DNA of 64,000 nucleotides, from positions 62,001 through 126,000 of the forward strand of contig NZ_JABKKG010000009.1 in the NCBI RefSeq assembly GCF_013166595.1, read 5' to 3'. This document shows positions 26,451-36,650 of this stretch, in pieces. The position numbers and the translations under genes were made by a program. The notes beneath the pieces were generated by a model. It saw nothing but the letters and a program-made list of their open reading frames with translations. It ran no database searches and had not been told where the DNA came from. The stretch is from Palleniella intestinalis. Its GTDB lineage: Bacteria > Bacteroidota > Bacteroidia > Bacteroidales > Bacteroidaceae. Position 1 is the stretch's first letter, and each line of letters begins with the position of its first letter.

Positions 26451-29318
26451 ATGCATCTATTCAGAAATGCTATTTTGCTTTCAGTATTGGCAGCGGTGTT
26501 GCCGATGCAGGCAAACGATAAGTATGAGCAGGTACAGAACGGTGTCGTGCTGCATACGCAGGCAGGACAGAATGTCCGTGTCGAGATTCTCGGTGACAAG
26601 CTGGCGAGAGTGTCGGCAGTGCCGAATGGTGAAAGATTTGCTGACGGCAAGAGTCTTGTGGTGCTCCCGCAAGGCAAGTATTCCGCCTTCTCCACAAAGG
26701 ACGAGGGCAACCGTGTGGTGCTCAAGACCCCTGCAATGAATGTGGCGGTGAACTATACCGACGGTCAGGTGAGCTTCTATGACAGCAAGGGAAGGCTGCT
26801 GCTTGCGGAGAACAACGGAGGAAGGATCTTCAAGCCAATAACGGTGGAAGGGACAAAAGCCTACACCGTCACCCAGACATGGGCGTCGCCTGACGACCAA
26901 GAGGCGCTTTACGGACTCGGACAGCATCAGGCTAACGAATGGAACTACAAGGGAAAGAACGAGGAACTCTTCCAGTACAACACAAAGGTTTCTGTGCCTT
27001 TCGTCGTTTCGACAGGAGGCTATGGCGTGCTGTGGGACAGCTATTCACTGTGCCGTTTCGGCAATCCTGACGACTATCTGCAGCTTGGCGAAGCCTTCAC
27101 ATTATATGATAAGGAGGGAAAGAAAGGCAATCTCACCGGAACATATACAGCCAAGGACGGCACAACTATTGTGAGACAAGAACCAAACATCTACTTTGAG
27201 CACCTTAAGCGCGGTGACCTTGCGCACGTGATAAATCTCCCTGAGGATTTCAAGTTCAATGGCTCGAAAGTCGTCTATGAGGGAGAAATCGAGGCGGATG
27301 CCACAGGAACGTTTGATTTTATCCTTTATTACTCCGGCTATCAGAAGGTGTATATTGGCAATGAGCTGCTTGTTCCGGAGCGTTGGCGCACTGCATGGAA
27401 TCCAAACAGCTATAAGTTCTCCGCCAAATTTGTGAAGGGCAAGCGCACTCCTGTACGCATCGAGTGGACTCCAAACGGTGGAGTGGCTTACTGCGGACTG
27501 CGTGTCTACAAGCCTGTCACTGACGATGTGAAGAACCAAATGCGCTGGTGGGGAGAGATGCAGGACATGATAGACTACTATTTCATTGCCGGCGATGACA
27601 TGGACGACGTGATCCACGGCTACCGCACGCTGACGGGCAAAGCTCCCATAATGCCGCGCTGGGCTATGGGCTACTGGCAGAGCCGTGAGAAATACAACAC
27701 TCAGGAGGAGGTGCTCTCCACGCTGAAGGAGTACCGCAAGCGTCAGATTCCTATCGACAACATCGTCATCGACTGGCTGCATTGGAAGGAGGACTCATGG
27801 GGAAGCCATGAGTTTGACCGCAAACGATTCCCGAATCCGAAGCAGATGGTGGACGACATACACAACATGGGTGGACGAGTGATGATTTCCGTATGGCCCA
27901 AATTCTATGTCACCACTGAGCATTACAAGGAGTTTGACCGCAAGGGCTGGATGTACAAGCTGGCAGTTAAGGACTCCATACGTGACTGGGTTGGACCTGG
28001 CTATCTGGGCTCTTTCTATGACGCTTACAGTGCCGGAGCGCGCAAACTGTTCTGGTCGCAGATGAAAGACCATTATTATCCTCTCGGTATTGATGCTTGG
28101 TGGATGGACGCTTCCGAGCCTAACATCCGTGACTGTGTGGACATACAGTATCGCAAGGACCTTTCCACGCCTACCGCTCTCGGGCCGTCGGCGAAATATT
28201 TCAACGCCTACGCACTGATGAATGCTGAGGCTATCTACGACGGACAGCGCACAACGACAGCTGATGACAAGCGCGTTTTCCTGCTCACACGTTCCGGATT
28301 TGCAGGTCAGCAGCGTTATTCCACCGCCACATGGAGCGGTGACATCGCCACCCGTTGGGAGGATATGCGTGCCCAACTGACAGCGGGACTGAACTTTGCC
28401 GTCAGTGGTATTCCGTTCTGGACAATGGACATCGGCGGTTTCTGTGTCGAAGACCGATACGTTGCGGCACAGAAGGAGTTCAACTCTACGGGCAATGAGA
28501 ATGCCGACCTTAAGGAATGGCGCGAGCTGAACACACGCTGGTTCCAGTTTGGTGCGTTCTGTCCGCTCTACCGTGCCCATGGCCAGTGGCCTTTCCGTGA
28601 GATTTTCAACATCGCTCCGGAGACACATCCTGCCTATGAGTCAATGACTTACTACACAAAGCTGCGTTACCGCCTGATGCCTTACATCTACTCTCTGAAC
28701 GGCATGGTGCACTTCAACGACTACACAATGATGCGTCCGCTGGTCATGGATTTCACGGCTGATGTGCGCACCCATGACATTTGGGATCAGTTCATGTTCG
28801 GTCCGGCGTTTATGGCAGCCCCTGTCACGGAGTACAACGCCCGCAAGCGTGATGTCTATTTCCCGCAAGGCGAGGTGTGGTACGACTTCCATACCGGCAA
28901 AAGCATTACAGGTGGCGACATGAAAACCGTTGATGCACCGTATTCACGCATGCCGTTGTATGTGCGCAGTGGTTCGATTGTGCCTTTCGGCCCTGACATT
29001 CAGTGGAGCGACCAGAAGCCTGCCGAGGAGATTACGCTGTACGTTTATGCAGGCAAGGACGGCAAGTTTACGCTTTACGAGGACGAGAACAACAATTACA
29101 ATTACGAGAAAGGCGCATACGCTACAATAGATTTCCTGTGGGATGATGCCGCCTCCACGCTCACCATTGGTGCACGCAAAGGAAAGTTCCCCGGTATGCT
29201 TGCCAAGCGGAAGTTCACTGTTGTGAAGGTTGACCGTGACAATCCTGCTTCTTTTGACACAATGCCGAAAGGGAAGAGAATAGAATATGGCGGCAAGAAA
29301 GTTTCTGTGAAACTGTAA
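26451..29318 (+). CDS. GH31 alpha-xylosidase-type glycosidase with PA14 insert
   Basis: A 955-residue protein with a cleavable signal peptide (SVLAAVLPMQA). An N-terminal beta domain is followed by a PA14-like insert (about residues 240-360: KVVYEGEIEADATGTFDFIL, VRIEWTPNGG) and a GH31 barrel starting MPRWAMGYWQSREKY. The nucleophile is D553 in WWMDASEP and the acid/base is D631 in TWSGD. The PA14-bearing GH31 layout is that of the alpha-xylosidase in Bacteroides xyloglucan loci, which removes xylose from the non-reducing end of xyloglucan oligosaccharides. GH2 and GH3 genes follow in the same direction with short gaps (26 and 7 bp), forming an operon. Alpha-glucosidase activity is the main alternative. 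Confidence 0.9.
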   Translation: MHLFRNAILLSVLAAVLPMQANDKYEQVQNGVVLHTQAGQNVRVEILGDKLARVSAVPNGERFADGKSLVVLPQGKYSAFSTKDEGNRVVLKTPAMNVAVNYTDGQVSFYDSKGRLLLAENNGGRIFKPITVEGTKAYTVTQTWASPDDQEALYGLGQHQANEWNYKGKNEELFQYNTKVSVPFVVSTGGYGVLWDSYSLCRFGNPDDYLQLGEAFTLYDKEGKKGNLTGTYTAKDGTTIVRQEPNIYFEHLKRGDLAHVINLPEDFKFNGSKVVYEGEIEADATGTFDFILYYSGYQKVYIGNELLVPERWRTAWNPNSYKFSAKFVKGKRTPVRIEWTPNGGVAYCGLRVYKPVTDDVKNQMRWWGEMQDMIDYYFIAGDDMDDVIHGYRTLTGKAPIMPRWAMGYWQSREKYNTQEEVLSTLKEYRKRQIPIDNIVIDWLHWKEDSWGSHEFDRKRFPNPKQMVDDIHNMGGRVMISVWPKFYVTTEHYKEFDRKGWMYKLAVKDSIRDWVGPGYLGSFYDAYSAGARKLFWSQMKDHYYPLGIDAWWMDASEPNIRDCVDIQYRKDLSTPTALGPSAKYFNAYALMNAEAIYDGQRTTTADDKRVFLLTRSGFAGQQRYSTATWSGDIATRWEDMRAQLTAGLNFAVSGIPFWTMDIGGFCVEDRYVAAQKEFNSTGNENADLKEWRELNTRWFQFGAFCPLYRAHGQWPFREIFNIAPETHPAYESMTYYTKLRYRLMPYIYSLNGMVHFNDYTMMRPLVMDFTADVRTHDIWDQFMFGPAFMAAPVTEYNARKRDVYFPQGEVWYDFHTGKSITGGDMKTVDAPYSRMPLYVRSGSIVPFGPDIQWSDQKPAEEITLYVYAGKDGKFTLYEDENNNYNYEKGAYATIDFLWDDAASTLTIGARKGKFPGMLAKRKFTVVKVDRDNPASFDTMPKGKRIEYGGKKVSVKL

Positions 29319-29344
29319 ATGGTTACTTATTCTTTTACAATACT

Positions 29345-31858
29345 ATGCACATAAATAGAATTTGGTTAGTTCTGATAGTTTCGCTCTGTACCCTGGTTTC
29401 TCAGGGTGCAGAGCCTTCTTGTCCTACGGATTTACGTGTACGGAACTTTAACAGTGGCTGGAAATTCAGCCTTGGCGATACGCCTGAGGCAAAGGAAAGC
29501 ACATACGACGACAGCGGATGGCGTGCGCTCTCGCTGCCACACGATTGGGCAATAGAGGGCAGTTTCTCGCTTGACAACCCTTCAGGCACGGGTGGCGGAG
29601 CATTGCCGGGTGGCATAGGGTGGTACAGAAAGTCGTTCCGCCTGCCGGAAAACCTTGCCGGCAAGCGTGTGTTTGTTGACTTTGACGGCGCATATATGAA
29701 CGCTTCCGTCTTTGTGAACGGCACTTTTCTCGGCACTCGCCCTTACGGCTACGCATCGTTCAGCTATGACATAACCGGTTGCTTGTCCGCCGGCGGCAGT
29801 GAGAATGTCATCGCCGTGCGCATTGACAATGCCGAGCAGCCCAATTCACGGTGGTACTCCGGCTGCGGAATCTATCGGAATGTATGGCTGCGGATAGTGG
29901 ACGAGGTGCATATCCCTAAGGACGGGACATTCGTAACGTCCGAGGGCAGCATGCTGAACATAGAGACCAATATCGAAAACCTTTCAAAAAAGAATCGGAA
30001 AGTGCGTCTTGTGACAACCGTCATTGACGCTGACGGCAAGGAAGTTGCGAGCGTTTCCTCTGACAAAAAACTGCCAAAGGGCAAGCGCACTGTGGCAAAC
30101 CAATCGGTGAATGTCCGCAATCCGAAGCTGTGGGATGTGGATTCGCCTAATCTTTATACAGTTGTTTCTTCCGTGGTTGATAGTAAGACGGGCGAGACTC
30201 TTGATGTTTACGGGACGAAAACAGGTTTCCGCACATTTCGTTTCGATGCCGTGAAAGGCTTCTCGCTTAACGGCAAAGCAATGAAAATCAATGGTGTGTG
30301 CCTGCATCATGATGCCGGTGCGCTTGGTGCTGTTGTCAATACGGCTGCGATACGACGCCAACTGAAGATGCTGAAGGACATGGGCTGCAACGCCATACGC
30401 TGCACCCACAACCCTCCTGCGCCGGAGTTGCTTGGCCTTTGCGACAGGATGGGTTTCCTCGTCATGGACGAAAGTTTTGACATGTGGCGCAAACGCAAGA
30501 GCGCGCACGACTACTCACGCTATTTCGACGAATGGCATGAGCGCGACCTTGATGACCTTGTGCGCCGTGACCGCAATCACCCTTCCATAATAATGTGGAG
30601 CATCGGCAACGAGGTTCTTGAACAATGGAGTGACGCAAAGGCAGACACTCTGAGCCTTGCCGAGGCGAATCTGATACTGAATTTCGGGCATTCAAAAGAC
30701 CAGCTTGCAGGGGAAGGCGAGGAAATGTCCGTCAATTCCCTCATTACGGCAAAGCTCGCCAACCGTGTGCGCACACTTGACCCTACGCGCCCTGTCACCG
30801 CAGGCTGCAACGAGCCTGCCCCGGGAAACCACCTTTTCCGCTCCAACGCCCTTGACATCATAGGTTTCAACTACCACGACGATTGGTTTAAGGGTGTGCC
30901 AAAGAACTTTCCGGGCAAGCCTTTCAACATCACCGAGAGTGTCTCAGCCCTCATGACACGCGGCTATTATCGTATGCCGGCAGACACGATGTTCGTATGG
31001 CCGGAGCGTTGGGACAAGCCTTTCTTCGACTCTTCGTTGTCCTGCTCTTCGTATGACAACTGCCATGTGCCGTGGGGAAACACCCATGAGGGCACGATGA
31101 AGCATGTGCGTGACAATGAATTCATTACGGGGCAGTTCGTGTGGACGGGTTTTGACTACCTTGGCGAGCCTACTCCGTATGGGTGGCCCGCACGAAGCAG
31201 CTATTTCGGCATTATCGACCTTGCCGGTTTCCCTAAGGATGTGTACTATCTTTACCAAAGCGAATGGCAGACAGCAACGACAGTCCTGCACCTCTTTCCT
31301 CACTGGAATTGGGAGGAAGGGCAGGAGGTGGATGTGTGGGCGTACTACAACAATGCCGATGAAGTGGAGCTTTTCCTAAACGGAGCATCACAGGGAGTTT
31401 CCCGAAAGACAGACGACCGTCTGCACGCTGCGTGGAAACTGAAGTTTGAACCGGGCACATTGACCGCTGTAAGCAGAAAGGACGGTGTGGAGGTTGCACG
31501 CAAGGAAGTGCGGACGGCAGGGCTTCCGCATCATCTGCGCCTTACACCTGACAGGACGGAGATAGCCGCTGACGGCACAGACCTCTGCTACATCACGGCG
31601 GAAGTGGTGGACAAGGACGGCATTGTGTGTCCTTGGGCGACGGACAAAATCACGTTCTCCGTCGAGGGGACGGCCTTCAATGCCGGTGTGGACAATGGCA
31701 GCCCGATTTCCCATGAGCCTTTCAAGGCGGACTCACGCAAGGCTTTCTACGGCAAAGCCCTGCTCATCGTACAAAGCAACGGCAGCAAGGGCGTTTGCAA
31801 GATAAAGGCTTCCGCACCGGGACTTGACACAGTTGGAATAAACATCAAAACAAAATAA
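29345..31858 (+). CDS. GH2 beta-galactosidase-type glycosidase
   Basis: An 837-residue secreted protein (signal about 1-22, LVSQGAE). It has a sugar-binding jelly-roll N-terminal domain (NSGWKFSLGD, LPHDWAIEG), an immunoglobulin-like domain, and a GH2 barrel: acid/base E423 in WSIGNEV and nucleophile E531 in FNITESVSALMTRGYY, then GQFVWTGFDYLGEP. C-terminal Ig-like domains follow (LTPDRTEIAADGTDLCYITA). It lies between the GH31 and GH3 genes. In xyloglucan loci a GH2 enzyme removes the galactose side-chain residues so that the alpha-xylosidase and beta-glucosidase can proceed. Specificity among GH2 activities cannot be settled by reading alone. Confidence 0.9.
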   Translation: MHINRIWLVLIVSLCTLVSQGAEPSCPTDLRVRNFNSGWKFSLGDTPEAKESTYDDSGWRALSLPHDWAIEGSFSLDNPSGTGGGALPGGIGWYRKSFRLPENLAGKRVFVDFDGAYMNASVFVNGTFLGTRPYGYASFSYDITGCLSAGGSENVIAVRIDNAEQPNSRWYSGCGIYRNVWLRIVDEVHIPKDGTFVTSEGSMLNIETNIENLSKKNRKVRLVTTVIDADGKEVASVSSDKKLPKGKRTVANQSVNVRNPKLWDVDSPNLYTVVSSVVDSKTGETLDVYGTKTGFRTFRFDAVKGFSLNGKAMKINGVCLHHDAGALGAVVNTAAIRRQLKMLKDMGCNAIRCTHNPPAPELLGLCDRMGFLVMDESFDMWRKRKSAHDYSRYFDEWHERDLDDLVRRDRNHPSIIMWSIGNEVLEQWSDAKADTLSLAEANLILNFGHSKDQLAGEGEEMSVNSLITAKLANRVRTLDPTRPVTAGCNEPAPGNHLFRSNALDIIGFNYHDDWFKGVPKNFPGKPFNITESVSALMTRGYYRMPADTMFVWPERWDKPFFDSSLSCSSYDNCHVPWGNTHEGTMKHVRDNEFITGQFVWTGFDYLGEPTPYGWPARSSYFGIIDLAGFPKDVYYLYQSEWQTATTVLHLFPHWNWEEGQEVDVWAYYNNADEVELFLNGASQGVSRKTDDRLHAAWKLKFEPGTLTAVSRKDGVEVARKEVRTAGLPHHLRLTPDRTEIAADGTDLCYITAEVVDKDGIVCPWATDKITFSVEGTAFNAGVDNGSPISHEPFKADSRKAFYGKALLIVQSNGSKGVCKIKASAPGLDTVGINIKTK

Positions 31859-31865
31859 CTGAGAT

Positions 31866-34121
31866 ATGAACAAGAAACTATTCATTTCGGCATTATGCGC
31901 AATGAACGCCGCATTATGCTTCTCGCAGACTCCGGTCTATCTTGACCGTAATGCAAAGATAGAGGACCGCGTGGAGGATGCACTCTCAAGAATGACTCTC
32001 GAGGAGAAAGTGGCTCTCAGCCATGCACAAAGCAAGTTCTCAACAGCGGGTGTGGCACGCCTCGGAATCCCTGAACTGTGGATGAGCGACGGACCTCACG
32101 GTGTGCGTGCGGAGATAAATTGGAACGATTGGGGCTATGCCAACCATACCAATGACTCTGTTACGGCATTCCCGGCACTCACCGCGCTGGCTGCGACATG
32201 GAACCCTGAGATGTCTGCCCTCTATGGAAAAGCTATCGGCGAGGAGGCTCTCTATCGTGAGAAGGATGTGCTTCTTGGACCGGGTGTGAACATTTACCGC
32301 AGCCCGCTCAACGGACGCAACTTCGAGTATATGGGCGAAGACCCTTGTCTTGCAGGTACAATGGTTGTGCCTTATGTGCAGGAATTGCAGAAGAATGGTG
32401 TCGCTGCCTGTGTGAAGCACTTTGCCTTGAACAACCAGGAGCAGTGGCGCGGCACGGTGGATGTTGTGCTCAGCGACCGCGCACTGTACGAGATTTATCT
32501 TCCGGCATTCAAGAGAGCCGTTGTCGACGGTGGCGCATGGAGCGTGATGGGTGCTTACAACAAGATTTGGGGACAGTACTGCTGCCACAATTCGCGCTTG
32601 CTTAACGACATCCTGCGTGGCGAATGGGGATTCAAAGGCTGTGTCATAACCGACTGGGGCGGTGCTCATGACACTCGCGAGGCTGCTCTTAACGGTCTTG
32701 AGATAGAGATGGGAACCTACACAAACGGACTTACCTCGGAGAGCAAATTCGGCTATAACAACTATTATCTGGCAGACGGTTATCTTGAAATGATTAAGAA
32801 AGGTGAGGTGCCTATGGATGTTGTTAACGAGAAGGCACGCCGTATCCTCCGCCTGATATTCCGCACTGCGATGAACACCGGCAAGCCTTTCGGTTCGCTT
32901 TGCACACCGGAGCATTATGCTGCTGCCAAAAGAATCGGCGACGAGTCTGTCGTAATGCTTAAGAACACCGGTATACTTCCTCTGTCGACGGATTTCAAAG
33001 GCACGATACTTGTTGTCGGTGAGAACGCAACACGCCGTCTTACCGACGGTGGAGGCTCATCGGAACTGAAGCCGAAGGATTACGTCTCACCGCTCGCTGC
33101 ATTGCAGGAGGTCTATGGAAAAGACAGGGTAAAATATGCAAAAGGCTACACTTCGGGACGTGCCATGTATGAGCATGCGGACGTTATCCCTCAGAATGTC
33201 AGCGACTCTTTGGTCAATGAGGCTCTGCAAATGGCAAAGACTGCGGATGTGATTATCTACATCGGCGGACTGAACAAGAACGCTTGGCAGGATTGCGAGT
33301 CCACTGACCGCAAGTCCTACAACCTTCCTTTCGGACAGGATGCTCTCATCGAGAAGTTGCTGGCTATAAACCCGAAAGTAATCATCGCCAACATCTCAGG
33401 CAATGCCTATGCCATGCCGTGGGTGAAAGAAGTGCCTGCAATTCTCCATGCCTCTTATCTTGGCACAATGGGCGGTGCGTCCATGGCTGACGTAATCTCG
33501 GGAAAGGTCAATCCGTCAGGCAAGCTGCCTTACTCAATCCCTGCAAAATTGGAGGACTGCGGTGCACACTCTTTTGGCAATGTGGCATTCCCGGGAGTGG
33601 AGAGCAGCACGGATGATGTCGTGGCTATCCCCGGTTCGGTGCTCAATGGCGGACGCAATCCGAAGGTGGAGTACAAGGAGGACATCCTTGTCGGCTACCG
33701 TTGGCATGACACAAAGAAAGTTCCTGCACTCTATCCTTTCGGCCACGGACTGAGCTACACTGCCTTTGCTTATGGCAAACCGTCACTTTCCGCAAAGACA
33801 ATCACCGACGGCGAGACTGTGAAAGTCGCTGTTTCTGTCACCAACACCGGAAAAGTTGACGGCAGCGAGGTCGTCCAGCTGTATATCGGTGATGACAAGG
33901 CTTCCGTCCTTCGTCCTGTGAAAGAGCTTAAAGGTTTCAAGAAACTCGCCCTGAAGTCCGGCGAAACGGCACAGGCGGAGTTCACAATCACTGTCGATGA
34001 CCTTAAGTTCTTCGATGAGAAAGCGCACGAATGGATTGCCGAGGAAGGAAAGTTCACCGTCTACATCGGCTCTTCCTCAACCGACATCCGTGGCAAGGCG
34101 CAGTTCACTTATAAGAAATAA
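31866..34121 (+). CDS. GH3 beta-glucosidase-type glycosidase
   Basis: A 751-residue secreted protein (MNKKLFISALCAMNAALCFS). The N-terminal barrel has WMSDGPHGVRAE, SPLNGRNFEYMGEDP and the nucleophile D263 in VITDWGGAHD. The middle alpha/beta domain starts near DESVVMLKNTGILPL, and a fibronectin-III-like C-terminal domain (VSVTNTGKVDGSEVVQLYIG) ends the protein. The domain set is that of three-domain GH3 beta-glucosidases, which would split the glucan backbone after side-chain removal. It starts 7 bp after the GH2 gene and is the last of the operon, with a strong terminator behind it. A GH3 beta-xylosidase is less likely. Confidence 0.9.
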   Translation: MNKKLFISALCAMNAALCFSQTPVYLDRNAKIEDRVEDALSRMTLEEKVALSHAQSKFSTAGVARLGIPELWMSDGPHGVRAEINWNDWGYANHTNDSVTAFPALTALAATWNPEMSALYGKAIGEEALYREKDVLLGPGVNIYRSPLNGRNFEYMGEDPCLAGTMVVPYVQELQKNGVAACVKHFALNNQEQWRGTVDVVLSDRALYEIYLPAFKRAVVDGGAWSVMGAYNKIWGQYCCHNSRLLNDILRGEWGFKGCVITDWGGAHDTREAALNGLEIEMGTYTNGLTSESKFGYNNYYLADGYLEMIKKGEVPMDVVNEKARRILRLIFRTAMNTGKPFGSLCTPEHYAAAKRIGDESVVMLKNTGILPLSTDFKGTILVVGENATRRLTDGGGSSELKPKDYVSPLAALQEVYGKDRVKYAKGYTSGRAMYEHADVIPQNVSDSLVNEALQMAKTADVIIYIGGLNKNAWQDCESTDRKSYNLPFGQDALIEKLLAINPKVIIANISGNAYAMPWVKEVPAILHASYLGTMGGASMADVISGKVNPSGKLPYSIPAKLEDCGAHSFGNVAFPGVESSTDDVVAIPGSVLNGGRNPKVEYKEDILVGYRWHDTKKVPALYPFGHGLSYTAFAYGKPSLSAKTITDGETVKVAVSVTNTGKVDGSEVVQLYIGDDKASVLRPVKELKGFKKLALKSGETAQAEFTITVDDLKFFDEKAHEWIAEEGKFTVYIGSSSTDIRGKAQFTYKK

Positions 34122-34142
34122 GTTGTCATAACAAGCAAAACA

Positions 34143-34192
34143 AATAAGGCTCATCAGGGATTCATAATAACCCTGATGAGCCTTATTGTTTT
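34143..34192. terminator. Bidirectional terminator between GH3 and the efflux operon
   Basis: A perfect 17-bp stem (34143-34159 with 34171-34187) with an 11-base loop, flanked by AT-rich tails, between convergent genes. Confidence 0.9.
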
Positions 34193-34238
34193 ATGGATAT
34201 TGTTATTTTGTGAAAAATAGTCGTACAAATATGCCGCT

Positions 34239-35426
34239 TTATTTCTTCATCTCACGGTGGTAAATAGCTGCTGTGGTTAGGAAATACACTGCCGTCTGCA
34301 CCCACAAGGCTGTGATTTCCGGACGAATGTCCTCTATCCTTGCACCCATTGAGTTCATGGCTATGAAGCCCTTGATGCCGAAAGTGCTGGGGAAAAGGTA
34401 ACTGAGCCATTTCCAAAATTCCGGTATGCTGCTTGCAGGCCATGACACTCCTGCCATGAAAAGCAGGGGAACACTGGTGAAAACAACAATGAGAAAGACA
34501 TCTTCACGCCGGCGTATGATGCTCATTGTTGTCATGCCAAAGAATATGCATGACATGAGGAAAGGCAGGATAAAGAGCAGGAAGTCCCTCCAATAGATGA
34601 TGCTGACGAAAGAGAACATCTTCGGAATGACGAGCAGGATGTAAGCGGCGAGCACCGTGTAAAGCAGGATGTACGCCATCCATCTTCCTCCGATTATCTT
34701 CAAAGAGTTGCTGTACAGAGGGTTGCACGGTATGATTCTGCCGTTTTCCTCACGTGTAGTGCCGATGAAAAGCCCCATACCGAGCAGCAGAGTCTGTTGC
34801 AGTATGAGTATCAGAACGCCCGGCAGGATGAAGTTTCCGTAACCGCCCGTAGTGTTGAATATGGGCACCTCCTCAGCATGCAACGGCTGTGTAGCCACTT
34901 CGTCCTCACGTGTGGTGTGGTTGCCGAGGAGCTTTGTCTGTATTTCCGCTCCCATAAGCCCTTGGACGGTTGTGGCTGTCTGGTAGACATTCTTGTAGGC
35001 GAGCATCAGCGACATGTCACAATAGACGCCTACTGTCGCCTGTTCCATTCTGTTGATGCGTTTGCCAAAATCCTCAGGGAAATAGAGTGCGCCGTACGCC
35101 TTCTGATGACCGATTATGTCTTGCGCCTCTTTCAGGTTGTTGGCGTAGCAGCATACCTTCACAGACGGTGAGGCGTCGTACATCTGAATGAACTTGCGGC
35201 TTTGTGAGGAGTGGCTCTTGTCGACAATGACAACCGGCACTTCGTGCACAACCTCATTGTTGTACACCCAGGAGTAAAGCACGGGGTAGGCAAGAGGGAT
35301 GAGCAGAAGGATGAGCAGCATGCCCTCGTCCTTGAGCATGCTTGTCACTTCCTGCTGCCAGATAGCACAGATGTGCCGTATATGTCCGAATAGTTTGTTC
35401 ACGCTTTTCCTCCTTTCATTTGACAT
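34239..35426 (-). CDS. ABC-2 family permease, efflux operon (second)
   Basis: A 395-residue membrane protein with one N-terminal helix (LLILLLIPLAYPVLYSWVY), a periplasmic domain with VPVVIVDKSHSSQSRKF, then five C-terminal helices and the usual PASSIPEFWKWLSYLFPSTF signature of ABC2_membrane_3 permeases. It overlaps the preceding permease gene by 11 bases. Such pairs act with a HlyD adaptor and TolC channel in drug export. No ATPase is encoded nearby. Confidence 0.88.
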   Translation of the reverse strand: MSNERRKSVNKLFGHIRHICAIWQQEVTSMLKDEGMLLILLLIPLAYPVLYSWVYNNEVVHEVPVVIVDKSHSSQSRKFIQMYDASPSVKVCCYANNLKEAQDIIGHQKAYGALYFPEDFGKRINRMEQATVGVYCDMSLMLAYKNVYQTATTVQGLMGAEIQTKLLGNHTTREDEVATQPLHAEEVPIFNTTGGYGNFILPGVLILILQQTLLLGMGLFIGTTREENGRIIPCNPLYSNSLKIIGGRWMAYILLYTVLAAYILLVIPKMFSFVSIIYWRDFLLFILPFLMSCIFFGMTTMSIIRRREDVFLIVVFTSVPLLFMAGVSWPASSIPEFWKWLSYLFPSTFGIKGFIAMNSMGARIEDIRPEITALWVQTAVYFLTTAAIYHREMKK

Positions 35427-36612
35427 AGATATATTCCTCGAATGCCTTTTTTATCCTGCTTATGAACAGCAACGGCATAAGGGCAAAGACAAGAAGTGCG
35501 GTAATGTGCAGCCATGAGTCTGCCAAAGGATAGCCGTTGAAGACATTAAGGGAGTAGACAAGCCAATAGTGGCGCATCGGGAAAAGCCATGCGAGGGCTT
35601 CCAAAGGAGCATCCATTGCGAAGGCCGGGAACGCCGCTCCTATCATGGAGAAGCTGAGCACGCCCCACAATGAGCATACGCTCATGGACATGCGCATGGA
35701 CGGCATTAGTCCGAAGATGGCTATTCCGAAGCCTTGTCCTGCAAGCACACCGAGCACATTGAGGAAAAGAATCCATGCAAGGCCGCCTTCATGGGTGAAT
35801 CCGAGCACTCCGAAGAGGTAGAATGCGTGGATAAGCATTATTGCAACGAACAGCAATGTCTGTGGCAGGAGTTTGCCTGCGATGGCAATAAGGGCATTCC
35901 CTCCGGCACGTTCCATAAGTTCCTTTCCGCTGCCCTCTTTCAGTTCTGTCCCTAAGGTGTAGGTGGTAAGAATCATTATGAAGAGCATTATTGCCGCCGG
36001 AATGAGCATTGTGGAAAGGTAAAGGTTGTAGCTTGTGACAGGGTTGTTCACAAGATGCGTGTCCAGGGTAATAGGTTGCAGGAACGCCATTGTCTGTTTC
36101 TCTGTGAATCCCTTTGCCCGCATTGTCGCCTGTCCCACGGCAGCACCGGCAAGAGTGGTGACAGTCTTGAGGTCACGGAATAGCAATGCTCCTGCTGTCA
36201 GTGAGGTGTTGGAATAGTAGAACGACACTGTCGGTTGGCGTGCCGCAAGGAGTTTCTCGGTCGTTCCTTGCGGAATATACAGGAAAGCGTATATCTCGCC
36301 ATGCTGTATCGCCTTTCTTGCTTCGCTTGCCGAAGGGTAATATGCCACGACGTGTGATGTCTGCATGCCGTCAAGGCGGCGTACGATGGCGCGTGTCGTG
36401 GAGGAATTGTCCAAATCCACCACTCCCACAGGCATCTCCTGTGGCTGTCCTTCGCTCATCAGTGATGTGAAGAACAGCGTTACAAGCAGCGGCAGGACAA
36501 CCATACTGAGCAGATAGATAGGGTTCTGCCTTATCTTTCCGCATTCGCGCAGCATTATGTCAGCAAGTCTTCTCAATGGTTTCGTTTTGTTTTTTGTGCC
36601 ATGTCGCCACAT
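35416..36612 (-). CDS. ABC-2 family permease, efflux operon (first)
   Basis: A 398-residue paralogue of the next gene, with the same layout: N-terminal helix (YLLSMVVLPLLVTLFFTSL), periplasmic part with MPVGVVDLDNSSTTRAIVRR, and several C-terminal helices with FPAFAMDAPLEALAWLFPMR. The N-terminal segment MLRECGKIRQNP is typical of the cytoplasmic start of these permeases. It follows the HlyD gene by 38 bp. Likely substrates are hydrophobic compounds, but none can be named. Confidence 0.88.
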   Translation of the reverse strand: MWRHGTKNKTKPLRRLADIMLRECGKIRQNPIYLLSMVVLPLLVTLFFTSLMSEGQPQEMPVGVVDLDNSSTTRAIVRRLDGMQTSHVVAYYPSASEARKAIQHGEIYAFLYIPQGTTEKLLAARQPTVSFYYSNTSLTAGALLFRDLKTVTTLAGAAVGQATMRAKGFTEKQTMAFLQPITLDTHLVNNPVTSYNLYLSTMLIPAAIMLFIMILTTYTLGTELKEGSGKELMERAGGNALIAIAGKLLPQTLLFVAIMLIHAFYLFGVLGFTHEGGLAWILFLNVLGVLAGQGFGIAIFGLMPSMRMSMSVCSLWGVLSFSMIGAAFPAFAMDAPLEALAWLFPMRHYWLVYSLNVFNGYPLADSWLHITALLVFALMPLLFISRIKKAFEEYIYVK

Positions 36613-36650
36613 GATTATGTGGTGGTATGGTTTGTTGGTTCTTACTCCGC

